DNA of 64,000 bases, from NCBI GenBank assembly GCA_945901795.1, contig CAMDLP010000006.1, forward strand, positions 28,277-92,276, given 5' to 3'. This DNA is from Akkermansia muciniphila. GTDB lineage: Bacteria > Verrucomicrobiota > Verrucomicrobiia > Verrucomicrobiales > Akkermansiaceae. The notes below the pieces were generated by a model. That model ran no database searches. It saw only the letters and a list, made by a program, of their open reading frames with translations, and had not been told where the DNA came from. The position numbers and the translations under genes were made by a program. Positions 49,031 to 58,241 of this stretch are shown here, in pieces (positions within the stretch are counted from its first letter, which is position 1; each line of letters starts with the position of its first letter).

Positions 49031-51442
49031 ATGAAACAACAACTGCAACTAACAATACAACGCCTGGCCGGCTGCTTTGCTGCTATCGCGATGCTGACCT
49101 GCCTCCCGGTAACACAAGCCGCGGAGGCTGCGCAGTGGGAGGTGTTCGAAACATCCTACGAGAGCGCGAAAGCCTATCCGAATGCGTTTACGGAGGTGGA
49201 GGTTGATGTCGTCTTCAAGCAGGGCGACAAACAATGGAAGGTTCCGGCCTTCTGGGCAGGTGACAAGAAATGGAAGGTTCGCTTCGCGCCGCCGATCCAG
49301 GGGAAATACACCTACCGCGTCGAATGCACCGACAAGGCGAATTCCAGCCTCAATGGGAAGGAGCAAACACTGTCAGTCGGCGCCTACACGGGCGACAACC
49401 CGCTCCTGAAGCATGGCCCCCTGCGCGTGACCAAAGACCAGCGCCACTTCGAGCACGCCGACGGCACGCCGTTCCTGTGGCTCGGAGACACCTGGTGGAA
49501 AGGCTTGTGCAAACGGATGACGTGGGAAGGTTTCCAAGAGCTAACAGCCGATCGCAAAAAGAAAGGGTTCTCGGTCGTGCAGATCGTCTGCGGAACCTAT
49601 CCGGACGAACCGGGACTGCTGAAACCAAGCTGGGAAAACGAAGGCGGAATGCCATATTTGAAACAGGATTTCAGCGAAATGAACCCCGCGTATTTCAATG
49701 ACGCCGATCGCCGTTTCAAGCATCTGGTCGATACCGGGATTGTGCCCGCCATCGTCGGCGGATGGGGGCGTGCCGTAGGGTTGAACGCCGTCGGACTGCC
49801 CGGCTACAAGCGCCATTTCCGCAACCTGATCGCGCGCTACGGGGCCTATCCCGTGATTTGGATTCTGGGTGGTGAGACCGACAAAGGGCAAGGGCCTTGG
49901 CACGAACTGGCACAGTATGTCGAAGCCACCGACCCTTTCAACCGCTTGCTGTGCAACCATACGTCCCACCTTCGCGGGGCTTTGGAAGGCTCCGCCATGT
50001 TTGATTTCGACATGGACGCCACCGGGCACAACTCCTGGGGAACGGCGAATGAGATTCTCGGTAAGACCAGGCAGTCGTTGAAATATGATCCTCTCAAACC
50101 CTTCGTGAGTGGAGAATCCTGTTACGAGCTTCACATGCAGGAGAATCCCGCCTACCTGCAGCGCTATCAGTTCTGGGCCCTGATGCTGGCGGGTGCAGCC
50201 GGTCATACCTACGGCGCAGCGGGAATCTGGCACATGGCGACACCGGAAGCGCATGGCAACTGGGGTGGCTGGGGCGGCCAGCCTTATGATCTGACGACGT
50301 GGAACGAAGGTATGAAATTTCCCGGTTCGGCGCAACTTGGATACGCAAAAGCGCTCCTTGAAACACTCCCCTGGCAGCAGTTCGAGGAACATCCCGAGTG
50401 GGTCGGAAAAGACCTTTTCGCCGCCGGCATTCCAGGCAAAATCCGGATCATCTATCAGCCGAACCGTGGCGTCTACAATTGGGATGGCATTGCCGTCAAC
50501 AACATCGAACCGGGAACCTATTCCGCATTCTATTTTGATCCGGTTTCCGGACGACGCTATGACCTCGGTGTTCACACCCTGTCCGGCACGTGGCAGTCGC
50601 CAAACGTGCCCTCCCCGCAGGATTGGGTGCTTGTGATGCAGGCACAGGAACGCGGTGAAATCGTCACGCTCCCCGCGATCAAAGTCGGCGAGCGGTGCTC
50701 CGGGAAACTCCAGCCGGTAGGCGCGGTATTCACCCGGAAGTCCGGCGCGGAATGGCTGACCATCAAACCCGACGGCACTTATGCGGGCACGCCGGGCGAT
50801 ACGAACACAGGGCGAAACGCATTCCTTCTATCCATCAAAAAGCCGGATGGGAAAGAGTCGCTGATGGAATTGACGATTAACGTGCACGGCGCTGACGGTG
50901 AAATCTTCGTTGAGAGTTTCGGCGGCTATAAGGGTAACAAGAACGCTGCCCAGATCACAACCGGACTGAACGTCGCCTGCGATGGAAAGGTCCCCGACTG
51001 GACCGGAGCGGGCGGCGGCGTCATGCATGCCGTGGACCGCTCCTTCAAGGGCGGCGAAGTCACGCCGTCCGACTGGGCGGTCATGATCTTTGAGGACAAC
51101 GTCATCACTTCCAACGCGATTGCCGCGAATGTTGCTGGGACTTCCTACCGCGTAAGCTTTGAGACCAGTGCCGCCGTTTACTCGGCGATGAATCCGGATC
51201 AAGCGACGAAAGCCGGCGACGCTCTGCTCATCGAAGTGCTGCGCGCCGACAACAGCGTTCTGGCCGGCACCACCAAAGCACCCGGCGCATGGACCGGCAA
51301 GATGACGTTCACCCCGGCGAGCTTCGAATTCAAAGGCGACGGCTCGGGCGATCTCCGGCTCCGCATCGGACCGGCCGGAGCCGGGAAGAGCGGCCGCTTC
51401 TACGGGGCGATTGATAATATCACGGTAAAGGAGATGAAATGA
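49031..51442 (+). CDS. Secreted DUF5060-DUF4038 glycoside hydrolase (GH140-like), copy 1
   Basis: At 803 residues it has a signal peptide ending TQAAEA, DUF5060 (WEVFETSYESAKAYPNAFTE, to residue ~110), and a DUF4038 TIM-barrel (HFEHADGTPFLWLGDTWWKG onward, to ~470). Candidate catalytic carboxylates are Glu near 282 (WILGGETD) and near 362 (FVSGESCYE). A beta-sandwich of the putative collagen-binding type follows (YFDPVSGRRYDLG to PQDWVLVM). Two extra C-terminal modules come next: an Ig-like He_PIG module (TIKPDGTYAGTPGD) and a jelly-roll (KAPGAWTGKMTFTPASFEF to end), likely carbohydrate-binding. GH140 is an apiosidase family; activity here is inferred. The last codons overlap copy 2 (ATGA), with an AAAGGAG ribosome site inside this gene. 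Confidence 0.82.
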   Translation: MKQQLQLTIQRLAGCFAAIAMLTCLPVTQAAEAAQWEVFETSYESAKAYPNAFTEVEVDVVFKQGDKQWKVPAFWAGDKKWKVRFAPPIQGKYTYRVECTDKANSSLNGKEQTLSVGAYTGDNPLLKHGPLRVTKDQRHFEHADGTPFLWLGDTWWKGLCKRMTWEGFQELTADRKKKGFSVVQIVCGTYPDEPGLLKPSWENEGGMPYLKQDFSEMNPAYFNDADRRFKHLVDTGIVPAIVGGWGRAVGLNAVGLPGYKRHFRNLIARYGAYPVIWILGGETDKGQGPWHELAQYVEATDPFNRLLCNHTSHLRGALEGSAMFDFDMDATGHNSWGTANEILGKTRQSLKYDPLKPFVSGESCYELHMQENPAYLQRYQFWALMLAGAAGHTYGAAGIWHMATPEAHGNWGGWGGQPYDLTTWNEGMKFPGSAQLGYAKALLETLPWQQFEEHPEWVGKDLFAAGIPGKIRIIYQPNRGVYNWDGIAVNNIEPGTYSAFYFDPVSGRRYDLGVHTLSGTWQSPNVPSPQDWVLVMQAQERGEIVTLPAIKVGERCSGKLQPVGAVFTRKSGAEWLTIKPDGTYAGTPGDTNTGRNAFLLSIKKPDGKESLMELTINVHGADGEIFVESFGGYKGNKNAAQITTGLNVACDGKVPDWTGAGGGVMHAVDRSFKGGEVTPSDWAVMIFEDNVITSNAIAANVAGTSYRVSFETSAAVYSAMNPDQATKAGDALLIEVLRADNSVLAGTTKAPGAWTGKMTFTPASFEFKGDGSGDLRLRIGPAGAGKSGRFYGAIDNITVKEMK

Positions 51443-53142
51443 GAACAAGCAAGGCAGCACTATTGATTCTGGGACTGGGCATACTGGCGCGGGCATCTGC
51501 ACAGGGCGCGACAGTTGAACAGTGGACTGTGTTTGAAACCTCTTACGAAAGCGCGAAAGCCTATCCGAATCCATTCACGGAGGTGGAGGTCGATGTCGTC
51601 TTCAAGCAAGGCGACAAGCAATGGAAGGTTCCGGCCTTCTGGGCAGGCGACAAGAAGTGGACGGTGCGGTTCGCGCCGCCGGTGCAGGGGAAATACACCT
51701 ATCACGTCGAATGCACAGACAAGGCGAATACCGGCCTCAATGGAAAAGAACAAACCCTTTCGGTCAAAGCCTACAAGGGTGACAATCCTCTGCTGAAGCA
51801 CGGCTTTCTCCGGGTCAGCGCGGACAAGCGTCATTTCGAGCATGCCGACGGCACGCCGTTTTTCTGGCTCGGCGACACGTGGTGGAAAGGGCTTTGCGGC
51901 CGGATCACCTGGGAAGGCTTTCAGCAGCTCACGGCGGACCGCAAAGCCAAGGGTTTCAATGTGGTGCAGATCATCGGCGGCGGTCCCTTTCCGGACGAGC
52001 CGTTGTTTGATGAGCGCTGGAAGAACGAAGGAGGGATGCCTTACGAAAAGGACTTTGAGCACCTCAATCCGGCTTATTTCGACTATGCCGACCGCAAGAT
52101 CAAGCATCTCGTGGAGAATGGAATGGTTCCCGCCATGGTGGGCGCCTGGGGTTGGCACACGCAAACGATTTCCAACGAGACGATCGATGGAGGGAAGGGG
52201 AAATGGTTTAACCGCCACTGGCGCTATCTGATCGCGCGCTACGGGGCATACCCCGTCATTTGGATCGTCGCGGGCGAGATGCGGCATCCCTATCTGAATG
52301 ATGTGGCGAAGTATGTCCGCGAGAACGATCCTTACAAGCACCTGACCGCGATGCATCCACCCGGCGTGCCGGAGATGCAGTCGGGGCGGAAGGTTGTGAA
52401 GGATGAAGCGTTGGTGGATTTTGATTTCCTCCAGACCGCGCACAACGAGTGGTCCTCCGCTCCGATCACCGTGTCGCAAGTCACCATGTCCTACTCCAAG
52501 ACGCCGACCATGCCGGTGATCAACAGCGAGGTGACCTATGAATGGCACAAAAACCAGAGCCGGCATGATCTTCAGCGGTTCATGTTCTGGACTTGCATGC
52601 TCAACGGAGCCGCCGGTCATACCTACGGCGCGGGCGGGATCTGGCAGATGAACACCGAGGCTGTGCATGGCAGTACGGCCTACGAGAAGGTCCCCTGGCA
52701 TGTGGCCATGCACTACCCGGGGTCGGCCCAGCTTGGGCTTGGCAAGAAGCTGCTGGAGGAGTATCCGTGGTGGCGCTTCGAGCCGCGCCCGGAATGGGTT
52801 GAACCTCACAGCACGACACTCCTCGAGCCGCATGCCGAGTGGTATGACAATCATAAGAAGTGGGCGGAGCTGAAAGGACGTTGGGATCTGCCATACGCGG
52901 CGGGGATTCCCGGCGAAGTGCGTTTCATCTATATTCCCGGCAACGATTCATATCAGGTGAAGGCACCTCTTGTTAAGGGGCTTGAACCGAATGTGCGGTA
53001 TCGCGCATTCCTGTTCGATCCGACCTGGGGCAAGCGCATTGACTTGGGAGTGGTTGAGCGGATTGCCGGCAGTAATGATTATCAACCCCCGCAACTGCCT
53101 TCACCCCAGGATTGGGTGCTGGTGCTGGAAAAGATGAAGTAA
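51439..53142 (+). CDS. Secreted DUF5060-DUF4038 glycoside hydrolase (GH140-like), copy 2 (short form)
   Basis: A 567-residue paralogue of the neighbour, with signal (LLILGLGILARASA), DUF5060, DUF4038 and the collagen-binding-like sandwich, but without the He_PIG and jelly-roll modules. The N-terminal 110 residues are nearly identical to copy 1 (SYESAKAYPNPFTEVEVDVV), while the barrel differs more: candidate acids are in WIVAGEMRHPY and PVINSEVTYEW. An insertion (SRHDLQRFMFW region and EPHAEWYDNHKKW) suggests a distinct substrate or linkage. It is translationally coupled to copy 1 and is followed directly by the GH95 gene. Confidence 0.82.
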   Translation: MRTSKAALLILGLGILARASAQGATVEQWTVFETSYESAKAYPNPFTEVEVDVVFKQGDKQWKVPAFWAGDKKWTVRFAPPVQGKYTYHVECTDKANTGLNGKEQTLSVKAYKGDNPLLKHGFLRVSADKRHFEHADGTPFFWLGDTWWKGLCGRITWEGFQQLTADRKAKGFNVVQIIGGGPFPDEPLFDERWKNEGGMPYEKDFEHLNPAYFDYADRKIKHLVENGMVPAMVGAWGWHTQTISNETIDGGKGKWFNRHWRYLIARYGAYPVIWIVAGEMRHPYLNDVAKYVRENDPYKHLTAMHPPGVPEMQSGRKVVKDEALVDFDFLQTAHNEWSSAPITVSQVTMSYSKTPTMPVINSEVTYEWHKNQSRHDLQRFMFWTCMLNGAAGHTYGAGGIWQMNTEAVHGSTAYEKVPWHVAMHYPGSAQLGLGKKLLEEYPWWRFEPRPEWVEPHSTTLLEPHAEWYDNHKKWAELKGRWDLPYAAGIPGEVRFIYIPGNDSYQVKAPLVKGLEPNVRYRAFLFDPTWGKRIDLGVVERIAGSNDYQPPQLPSPQDWVLVLEKMK

Positions 53143-53143
53143 C

Positions 53144-55690
53144 GTGAAGAACCAAAATTTTATGAGAAACAAATTATCTATCTTATCGGGGCTGTGCGTG
53201 CTGATGTGTGCCAAAATGACTATATCGCTTTGGAATCGAGTATTCGACTGCTCTCGGATGGTCTTGATGACTTGTATGGTTTGCTGTTCGGTCCTGGGCA
53301 TCGCTCACGCGTCCGAACCACCATCAGGGCTGGCTTTGTGGTATGACAAGCCGGCAGCGAAATGGCTTGAAGCCTTGCCGGTCGGCAACGGACGGATCGG
53401 CTGCATGGTGTTCGGCGGTGTCGAATCCGAGCGGCTGCAGTTGAATGAAGTCAGTGTCTGGTCGGGCTCGCCGCAGGACAGCGACAACCCTGACGCCCTA
53501 GCGGTGCTGCCGGAAATACGCCAGCTCCTGTTCGACGGCAAATACGACCAGGCCAAAGAAGTGTCCGCCAAAAAACTCATCTGCAAGGGGGTCGGAACGA
53601 AAGGCGCCGCCTCTGCGAATGATCCCTTCGGCTGTTTCCAGACGCTGGGTGACCTGACGCTGAAGTTCGACGCGCAGAGCGGCGCGAGCAATTACCGCCG
53701 CACGCTGGATCTCGAGACGGCGGTCGCCACGGTGAGCTATCGCGTGGGCGACGCCACGTTCACCCGCGAGGTCTTTTCCAGCGCGCCGGACCAGGCACTG
53801 GTCGTGCGCATGACCTGCGACAAGCCCGGCAAGATCGGCTTCACGGCCGGCCTGACGCGGCCGGAGCGCTTTGCCACAACGGCCGAGGGCAGCGACGGAC
53901 TGACCATGCGCGGCCAGCTGAACGACGGCGTGAACGGCACGAACGGGATGAAATACATCGCCAGGCTCAAGGCTGTCGCTGATGGCGGCACGGTCAATAC
54001 CGACGGGAATAATCTGCGCGTGGCGGGGGCGAATTCGGTCACGCTGTTTCTGACCGCGGGCACGGATCACATACTCAATCCTCCGTATCGCGGCAATCCG
54101 CATGAAAAGGTGACTGCCGACCAGCTTGCGGCAGTTGCGGCCAAGCCTTACGACGAGTTGCGCAAGGCGCACGTGGCCGACTATCAGAAATTGTTTCGCC
54201 GGACCTCGCTCGACCTGGGCGGCCATGAGGCGCGCAAACTGCCCACTGATCAGCGGCTGGCCCGCATGGCCAAAGACAAGACGCCCGATCCGGATATGGA
54301 AGCGCTATTTTTCCAGTTTGGACGGTATCTGGCGATTTCAAGTTCCCGCCCCGGCAACCTGCTCTCCAGTCTGCAGGGGATATGGGCCGAGGCAATCCAG
54401 ACCCCGTGGTGCGGCCAGTACACGGTGGATCTCAACGTGCAGATGAACTGCTGGCCGCTTGAAATCGCCAATCTATCGGAATGTTTCCAGCCGGCATTCG
54501 ACATGATTGATTCGTGGCGCGTGCCGGGTGCCAAGACGGCCAAGGTGCATTACGACGCCAAGGGCTGGATCGTGCATACGGTCGCCAACGTGTGGGGCTT
54601 CACCTCCACGCCCGAGCATCCCGCCTTCGGGATGTATATGGGGGTAGGCGCCTGGCTCTGCCAGCCGGTGTGGGAGCACTACGCATTCACCGGCGATCGC
54701 GAGTATCTTAAACGCGCCTATCCCGTGATGAAAGAGTCGGCGGAATTTTACCTTGATTGGCTGGTGAAGCATCCGAAGACCGGTAAGCTGGTCTCCGGTC
54801 CGTCCACCTCGCCGGAACACGAATACATTGCCGCCGATGGCCAGCGCGGCTGGTTGTGCATGGGGCCGTCGATGGACCAGCAGCAGATCTGGGATTTGTT
54901 CGGCAATGTCATCGAGGCTGCCAGGGAACTGGGCATCGACGACGCGTTCGTCGCGCGTGTCCGCGATGCACGGGCGCAGTTGGCAGGTCCGCAGATCGGA
55001 TCTGACGGCAGGCTCATGGAATGGCCGGAGGAGTTCAAGGATTCCGAAAATGGTGCCCACCGGCATCTGTCGCACCTGTTCGGATTGCATCCCGGATCTC
55101 AGATCACGCCGCGCAGTACGCCGGAGTTGGCTGCTGCGGCCCGGAAATCCCTGGAAGTCCGCTTAGCGAACGGCGCAGGCGAGTGCGAGTGGACTTCCGC
55201 CTGGACGATCAACCTGTTCGCCCGGCTGCTGGACGGCGAGAAGGCGCATGAGTATATCCTGTGGCATCTGAACAGAATGATCGCGCCGAACTTGTTCGCC
55301 ATAATGCCCGGCGGCGGTCCTTTCCAGATCGACGGAAATTTCGGCTATACGGCGGGTGTTTGCGAAATGCTTGTGCAGAGCCACAACGGAGAGATCGCCC
55401 TGTTGCCCGCATTGCCGAAGGCGTGGCCAAACGGATCAATCAAAGGATTGAAGGCCCGCGGCGGCTTCGAAGTGGATATGACGTGGGAAGATGGGAAGAT
55501 TGTAACGTTGACCATCAAGTCCACCTTAGGCAAGCGATGCCGGATCAGGTCAGCTTCTCCGCTGACGACGGCAGAAGGTGGGCTCAAGCCTTCGGTCAAG
55601 TCGATTGACGCGAATGTCATGGAGTTTGATACCAAGGCGGGAAAAATCTACACGCTGGTAGGCGTACCCGGCAGCAGGGAGAGCCGCTAA
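53144..55690 (+). CDS. GH95 family enzyme (alpha-L-fucosidase or alpha-L-galactosidase)
   Basis: An 848-residue exported enzyme: an N-terminal beta-sandwich (LPVGNGRIGCMVFGGVESER, NEVSVWSGSPQDSDNPDAL), an (alpha/alpha)6 barrel, and a C-terminal sandwich. GH95 active-site landmarks are DLNVQMNCWPLE, PSTSPEHEYI (catalytic acid Glu) and QIDGNFGYTAGV (the Asp that activates the Asn base). The family's N-x-N pair is D-L-N here, so the second Asn is kept and the first is Asp. L-fucose or L-galactose specificity cannot be told. The start is uncertain: GTG at 53144, ATG at 53162, or ATG at 53258 followed by a good signal peptide (MVLMTCMVCCSVLGIAHA). It lies between GH140-like copies 2 and 3. Confidence 0.85.
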   Translation: MKNQNFMRNKLSILSGLCVLMCAKMTISLWNRVFDCSRMVLMTCMVCCSVLGIAHASEPPSGLALWYDKPAAKWLEALPVGNGRIGCMVFGGVESERLQLNEVSVWSGSPQDSDNPDALAVLPEIRQLLFDGKYDQAKEVSAKKLICKGVGTKGAASANDPFGCFQTLGDLTLKFDAQSGASNYRRTLDLETAVATVSYRVGDATFTREVFSSAPDQALVVRMTCDKPGKIGFTAGLTRPERFATTAEGSDGLTMRGQLNDGVNGTNGMKYIARLKAVADGGTVNTDGNNLRVAGANSVTLFLTAGTDHILNPPYRGNPHEKVTADQLAAVAAKPYDELRKAHVADYQKLFRRTSLDLGGHEARKLPTDQRLARMAKDKTPDPDMEALFFQFGRYLAISSSRPGNLLSSLQGIWAEAIQTPWCGQYTVDLNVQMNCWPLEIANLSECFQPAFDMIDSWRVPGAKTAKVHYDAKGWIVHTVANVWGFTSTPEHPAFGMYMGVGAWLCQPVWEHYAFTGDREYLKRAYPVMKESAEFYLDWLVKHPKTGKLVSGPSTSPEHEYIAADGQRGWLCMGPSMDQQQIWDLFGNVIEAARELGIDDAFVARVRDARAQLAGPQIGSDGRLMEWPEEFKDSENGAHRHLSHLFGLHPGSQITPRSTPELAAAARKSLEVRLANGAGECEWTSAWTINLFARLLDGEKAHEYILWHLNRMIAPNLFAIMPGGGPFQIDGNFGYTAGVCEMLVQSHNGEIALLPALPKAWPNGSIKGLKARGGFEVDMTWEDGKIVTLTIKSTLGKRCRIRSASPLTTAEGGLKPSVKSIDANVMEFDTKAGKIYTLVGVPGSRESR

Positions 55691-55737
55691 GCACATCGAG
55701 TTTAAGAAGAAACAACAAGAAGATAGGACTGTATAAA

Positions 55738-58146
55738 ATGAAAAAACGAATGACCGGACTGATGGCGGTGGTTTTAGGTACGCTGGTTGGCTTTTCGGCG
55801 CGCGGCGCCGAGGTCGGCCAGTGGGCGGTGTTTGAAACCTCCTACGAGAGCGCGAAAGCCTATCCGAATGCCTTCACGGAAGTGGAGGTCGATGTCGTCT
55901 TCAAACAAGGCGATAAGCAATGGACGGTTCCGGCCTTCTGGGCCGGCGACAAGAAATGGACCGTTAGATTCGCGCCGCCTGTGCAAGGGAATTACACCTA
56001 CCGGATTGAATGCACTGACAAGGCCAACCCCGGACTGAACGGGAAGGATCAGACGCTCTCGGTCGCGGCCTACAAGGGCGACAACCCGCTGTTGAAGCAT
56101 GGTTTTGTGCAGGTGAGCCCTGGCAAGACCTTCTTCGAGCATGCCGACGGCACGCCGTTCTTCTGGCTGGCCGACACCTGGTGGAAGAACCTCTGCAAGC
56201 GCATGACCTGGGAGGGTTTTCAGGAACTAACAGCCGACCGTAAGGCCAAGGGCTTTTCCGTGGTGCAGATCGTCTGCGGACCGTATCCCGACGAAAACTT
56301 CTTCGCGCCGAGCCTGGAGAATGAGGGCGGACAGCCATATCTGGCGCAGGACATGAGCGTGGTCAATCCGAAGTATTTTGACTATGCGGACCGGCGCTTC
56401 AAGCATCTGGTGGACAGCGGGATTGTGCCAGCCATTGTCGGAGCCTGGGGCCGTGGCGACTGCAACAGCATGGATAAATTCGGGGCGGCCAATATCAAGC
56501 GGCACTGGCGCTATCTGGTTGCGCGTTACGGCGCCTATCCGGTGATCTGGATCCTGGCAGGCGAGATTCCGGAAGAGACAAAAGCCGGGAAAGGCCCTTG
56601 GGCTGAAGTGGCGACCTATCTCCGGAGCATCGATCCCTACCATCACCCGCTCACCGGTCACACGGGTCATGGGCGGAAGCTGGCCAAGGACGACGTTCCG
56701 GTGATCGACTTCGACATGGTCGGCGGGAACCACGATGAGCATGTTGCCGTGGCGCCGCAATCCGTGGCGATCGTTTCCTCGGCCTGCGCGACCAAGCCGC
56801 CGCTGCCCGTGCTGGTCGGCGAGACCTGCTATGAGGGGCACATGCAGCAGGGGTTCGGCGATGTGCAGCGCCGCATGTTCTGGCAGAGCATCCTGAGCGG
56901 TGCGGCCGGCCACACCTACGGCGCAGCCGGGATCTGGCATGCCGGTGTGGAAGGGGATCACGGTAACTGGGGCGCGTGGGGCCGCCAGCCGTATGACTGG
57001 ACGACATGGAAGGAAGGGATGAACTATCCCGGCGCCACCCAACTCGGGCTGGCCAGGAAACTGCTTGAGCAATACCCGTGGCAAAAGTTTGAGCCGCATC
57101 CGGAATGGGCACCGGGCTGCTATGCCGCCGGCATTCCCGGCGGGACACGCTTTATCTACCGCCCGCGAAAGGGGATCTACGATTGGAGCGGGTTTACGGT
57201 GAACAACCTTGTCCCCGGCGTGCCGTATGCCACCTTCTTCTTTGACCCGGCCACGGGCCGACGCTTTGACAAGGGAATCGTGACCCCCACGTCCACGTCA
57301 TGGAACACGCCCAATGTGCCCTCGCCCCAAGATTGGGTCCTGGTCATGGAGGCTCCGGACATGGGGGCGCCGGTGATCCTTCCGGGTGCAACGGCAGGCA
57401 AGGCCTACACCGGCCGCCTGTTACCGGAGGGCGCCGTCTTTGCCAGCCGAACGGAGCCGGGCTGGCTGACGATACAGCCGGACGGTCGGGTTTCGGGTAC
57501 GCCCGGAGAAGATGATGCCGGTGCCAATGCATGGATTGTTTCGGTGACGAAGGCCGGCAGTCCCGCTGCGATGAGCCAGCTCCAGATCACGGTGGCCGGT
57601 GCGCCGGGCGTTCACTTTTCCGAGAAGTTCAACCGCTACAGCGGAAACCAGAACGCGACGCAGGACCAGAGCGGGTTGAAGGTGGCCCACAGCGGTACAG
57701 TGGCCGGCTGGATCTATGCTGGCGCCGGCGCCATGCATGCGGTTGACCGCGCCAATCAAACCGGGCAGTCGAATCCGTCCGACTGGGGCATCTTGATCTA
57801 TCAGGACAACGTCATCACCTCAAAAGCCATCGGCGCGAATGTCGCCGGACAAATCTACCGCGTGAACTGTGAGCTCAGCGCTGCCGCTTTTAACGTATCG
57901 TCCCAGGCGACCCAGGCCGGCGACGCTCTGCTCATCGAGGTGCTGCGCGCCGACAACAGCGTGCTGGCCAGCACCACCAAGGCACCCGGCGCATGGACCG
58001 GCAAGATGACATTCACTCCGGCGAGCCTCGACTACAAAGGCGACGGCTCAGGCGAACTCCGGCTCCGCATCGGACCGGCCGGAGCCGGGAAGAGCGGCCG
58101 TTTCCATGGGGCGATCGACAACATCATGGTGAAGGAAACGAAATAA
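55738..58146 (+). CDS. Secreted DUF5060-DUF4038 glycoside hydrolase (GH140-like), copy 3
   Basis: At 802 residues it has the same six-part layout as copy 1 (signal ending FSARGAE, DUF5060, DUF4038, collagen-binding-like sandwich, He_PIG, jelly-roll). Candidate acids are in WILAGEIPEE and PVLVGETCYEG. The last 60 residues repeat copy 1 almost unchanged, also at the DNA level (for example GACGCTCTGCTCATCGA is shared), pointing to recent duplication or gene conversion. The barrel differs in the loops around the active site. It follows the GH95 gene after 47 bases. Confidence 0.82.
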   Translation: MKKRMTGLMAVVLGTLVGFSARGAEVGQWAVFETSYESAKAYPNAFTEVEVDVVFKQGDKQWTVPAFWAGDKKWTVRFAPPVQGNYTYRIECTDKANPGLNGKDQTLSVAAYKGDNPLLKHGFVQVSPGKTFFEHADGTPFFWLADTWWKNLCKRMTWEGFQELTADRKAKGFSVVQIVCGPYPDENFFAPSLENEGGQPYLAQDMSVVNPKYFDYADRRFKHLVDSGIVPAIVGAWGRGDCNSMDKFGAANIKRHWRYLVARYGAYPVIWILAGEIPEETKAGKGPWAEVATYLRSIDPYHHPLTGHTGHGRKLAKDDVPVIDFDMVGGNHDEHVAVAPQSVAIVSSACATKPPLPVLVGETCYEGHMQQGFGDVQRRMFWQSILSGAAGHTYGAAGIWHAGVEGDHGNWGAWGRQPYDWTTWKEGMNYPGATQLGLARKLLEQYPWQKFEPHPEWAPGCYAAGIPGGTRFIYRPRKGIYDWSGFTVNNLVPGVPYATFFFDPATGRRFDKGIVTPTSTSWNTPNVPSPQDWVLVMEAPDMGAPVILPGATAGKAYTGRLLPEGAVFASRTEPGWLTIQPDGRVSGTPGEDDAGANAWIVSVTKAGSPAAMSQLQITVAGAPGVHFSEKFNRYSGNQNATQDQSGLKVAHSGTVAGWIYAGAGAMHAVDRANQTGQSNPSDWGILIYQDNVITSKAIGANVAGQIYRVNCELSAAAFNVSSQATQAGDALLIEVLRADNSVLASTTKAPGAWTGKMTFTPASLDYKGDGSGELRLRIGPAGAGKSGRFHGAIDNIMVKETK

Positions 58147-58241
58147 GGAACCAATGAGAAATCACGAAAGATTGAAACCGAGAGTAAAGTAACCAACCCA
58201 TCCAAGCATTCCTCACCAATCCCACGAAACGATCATCTTCC

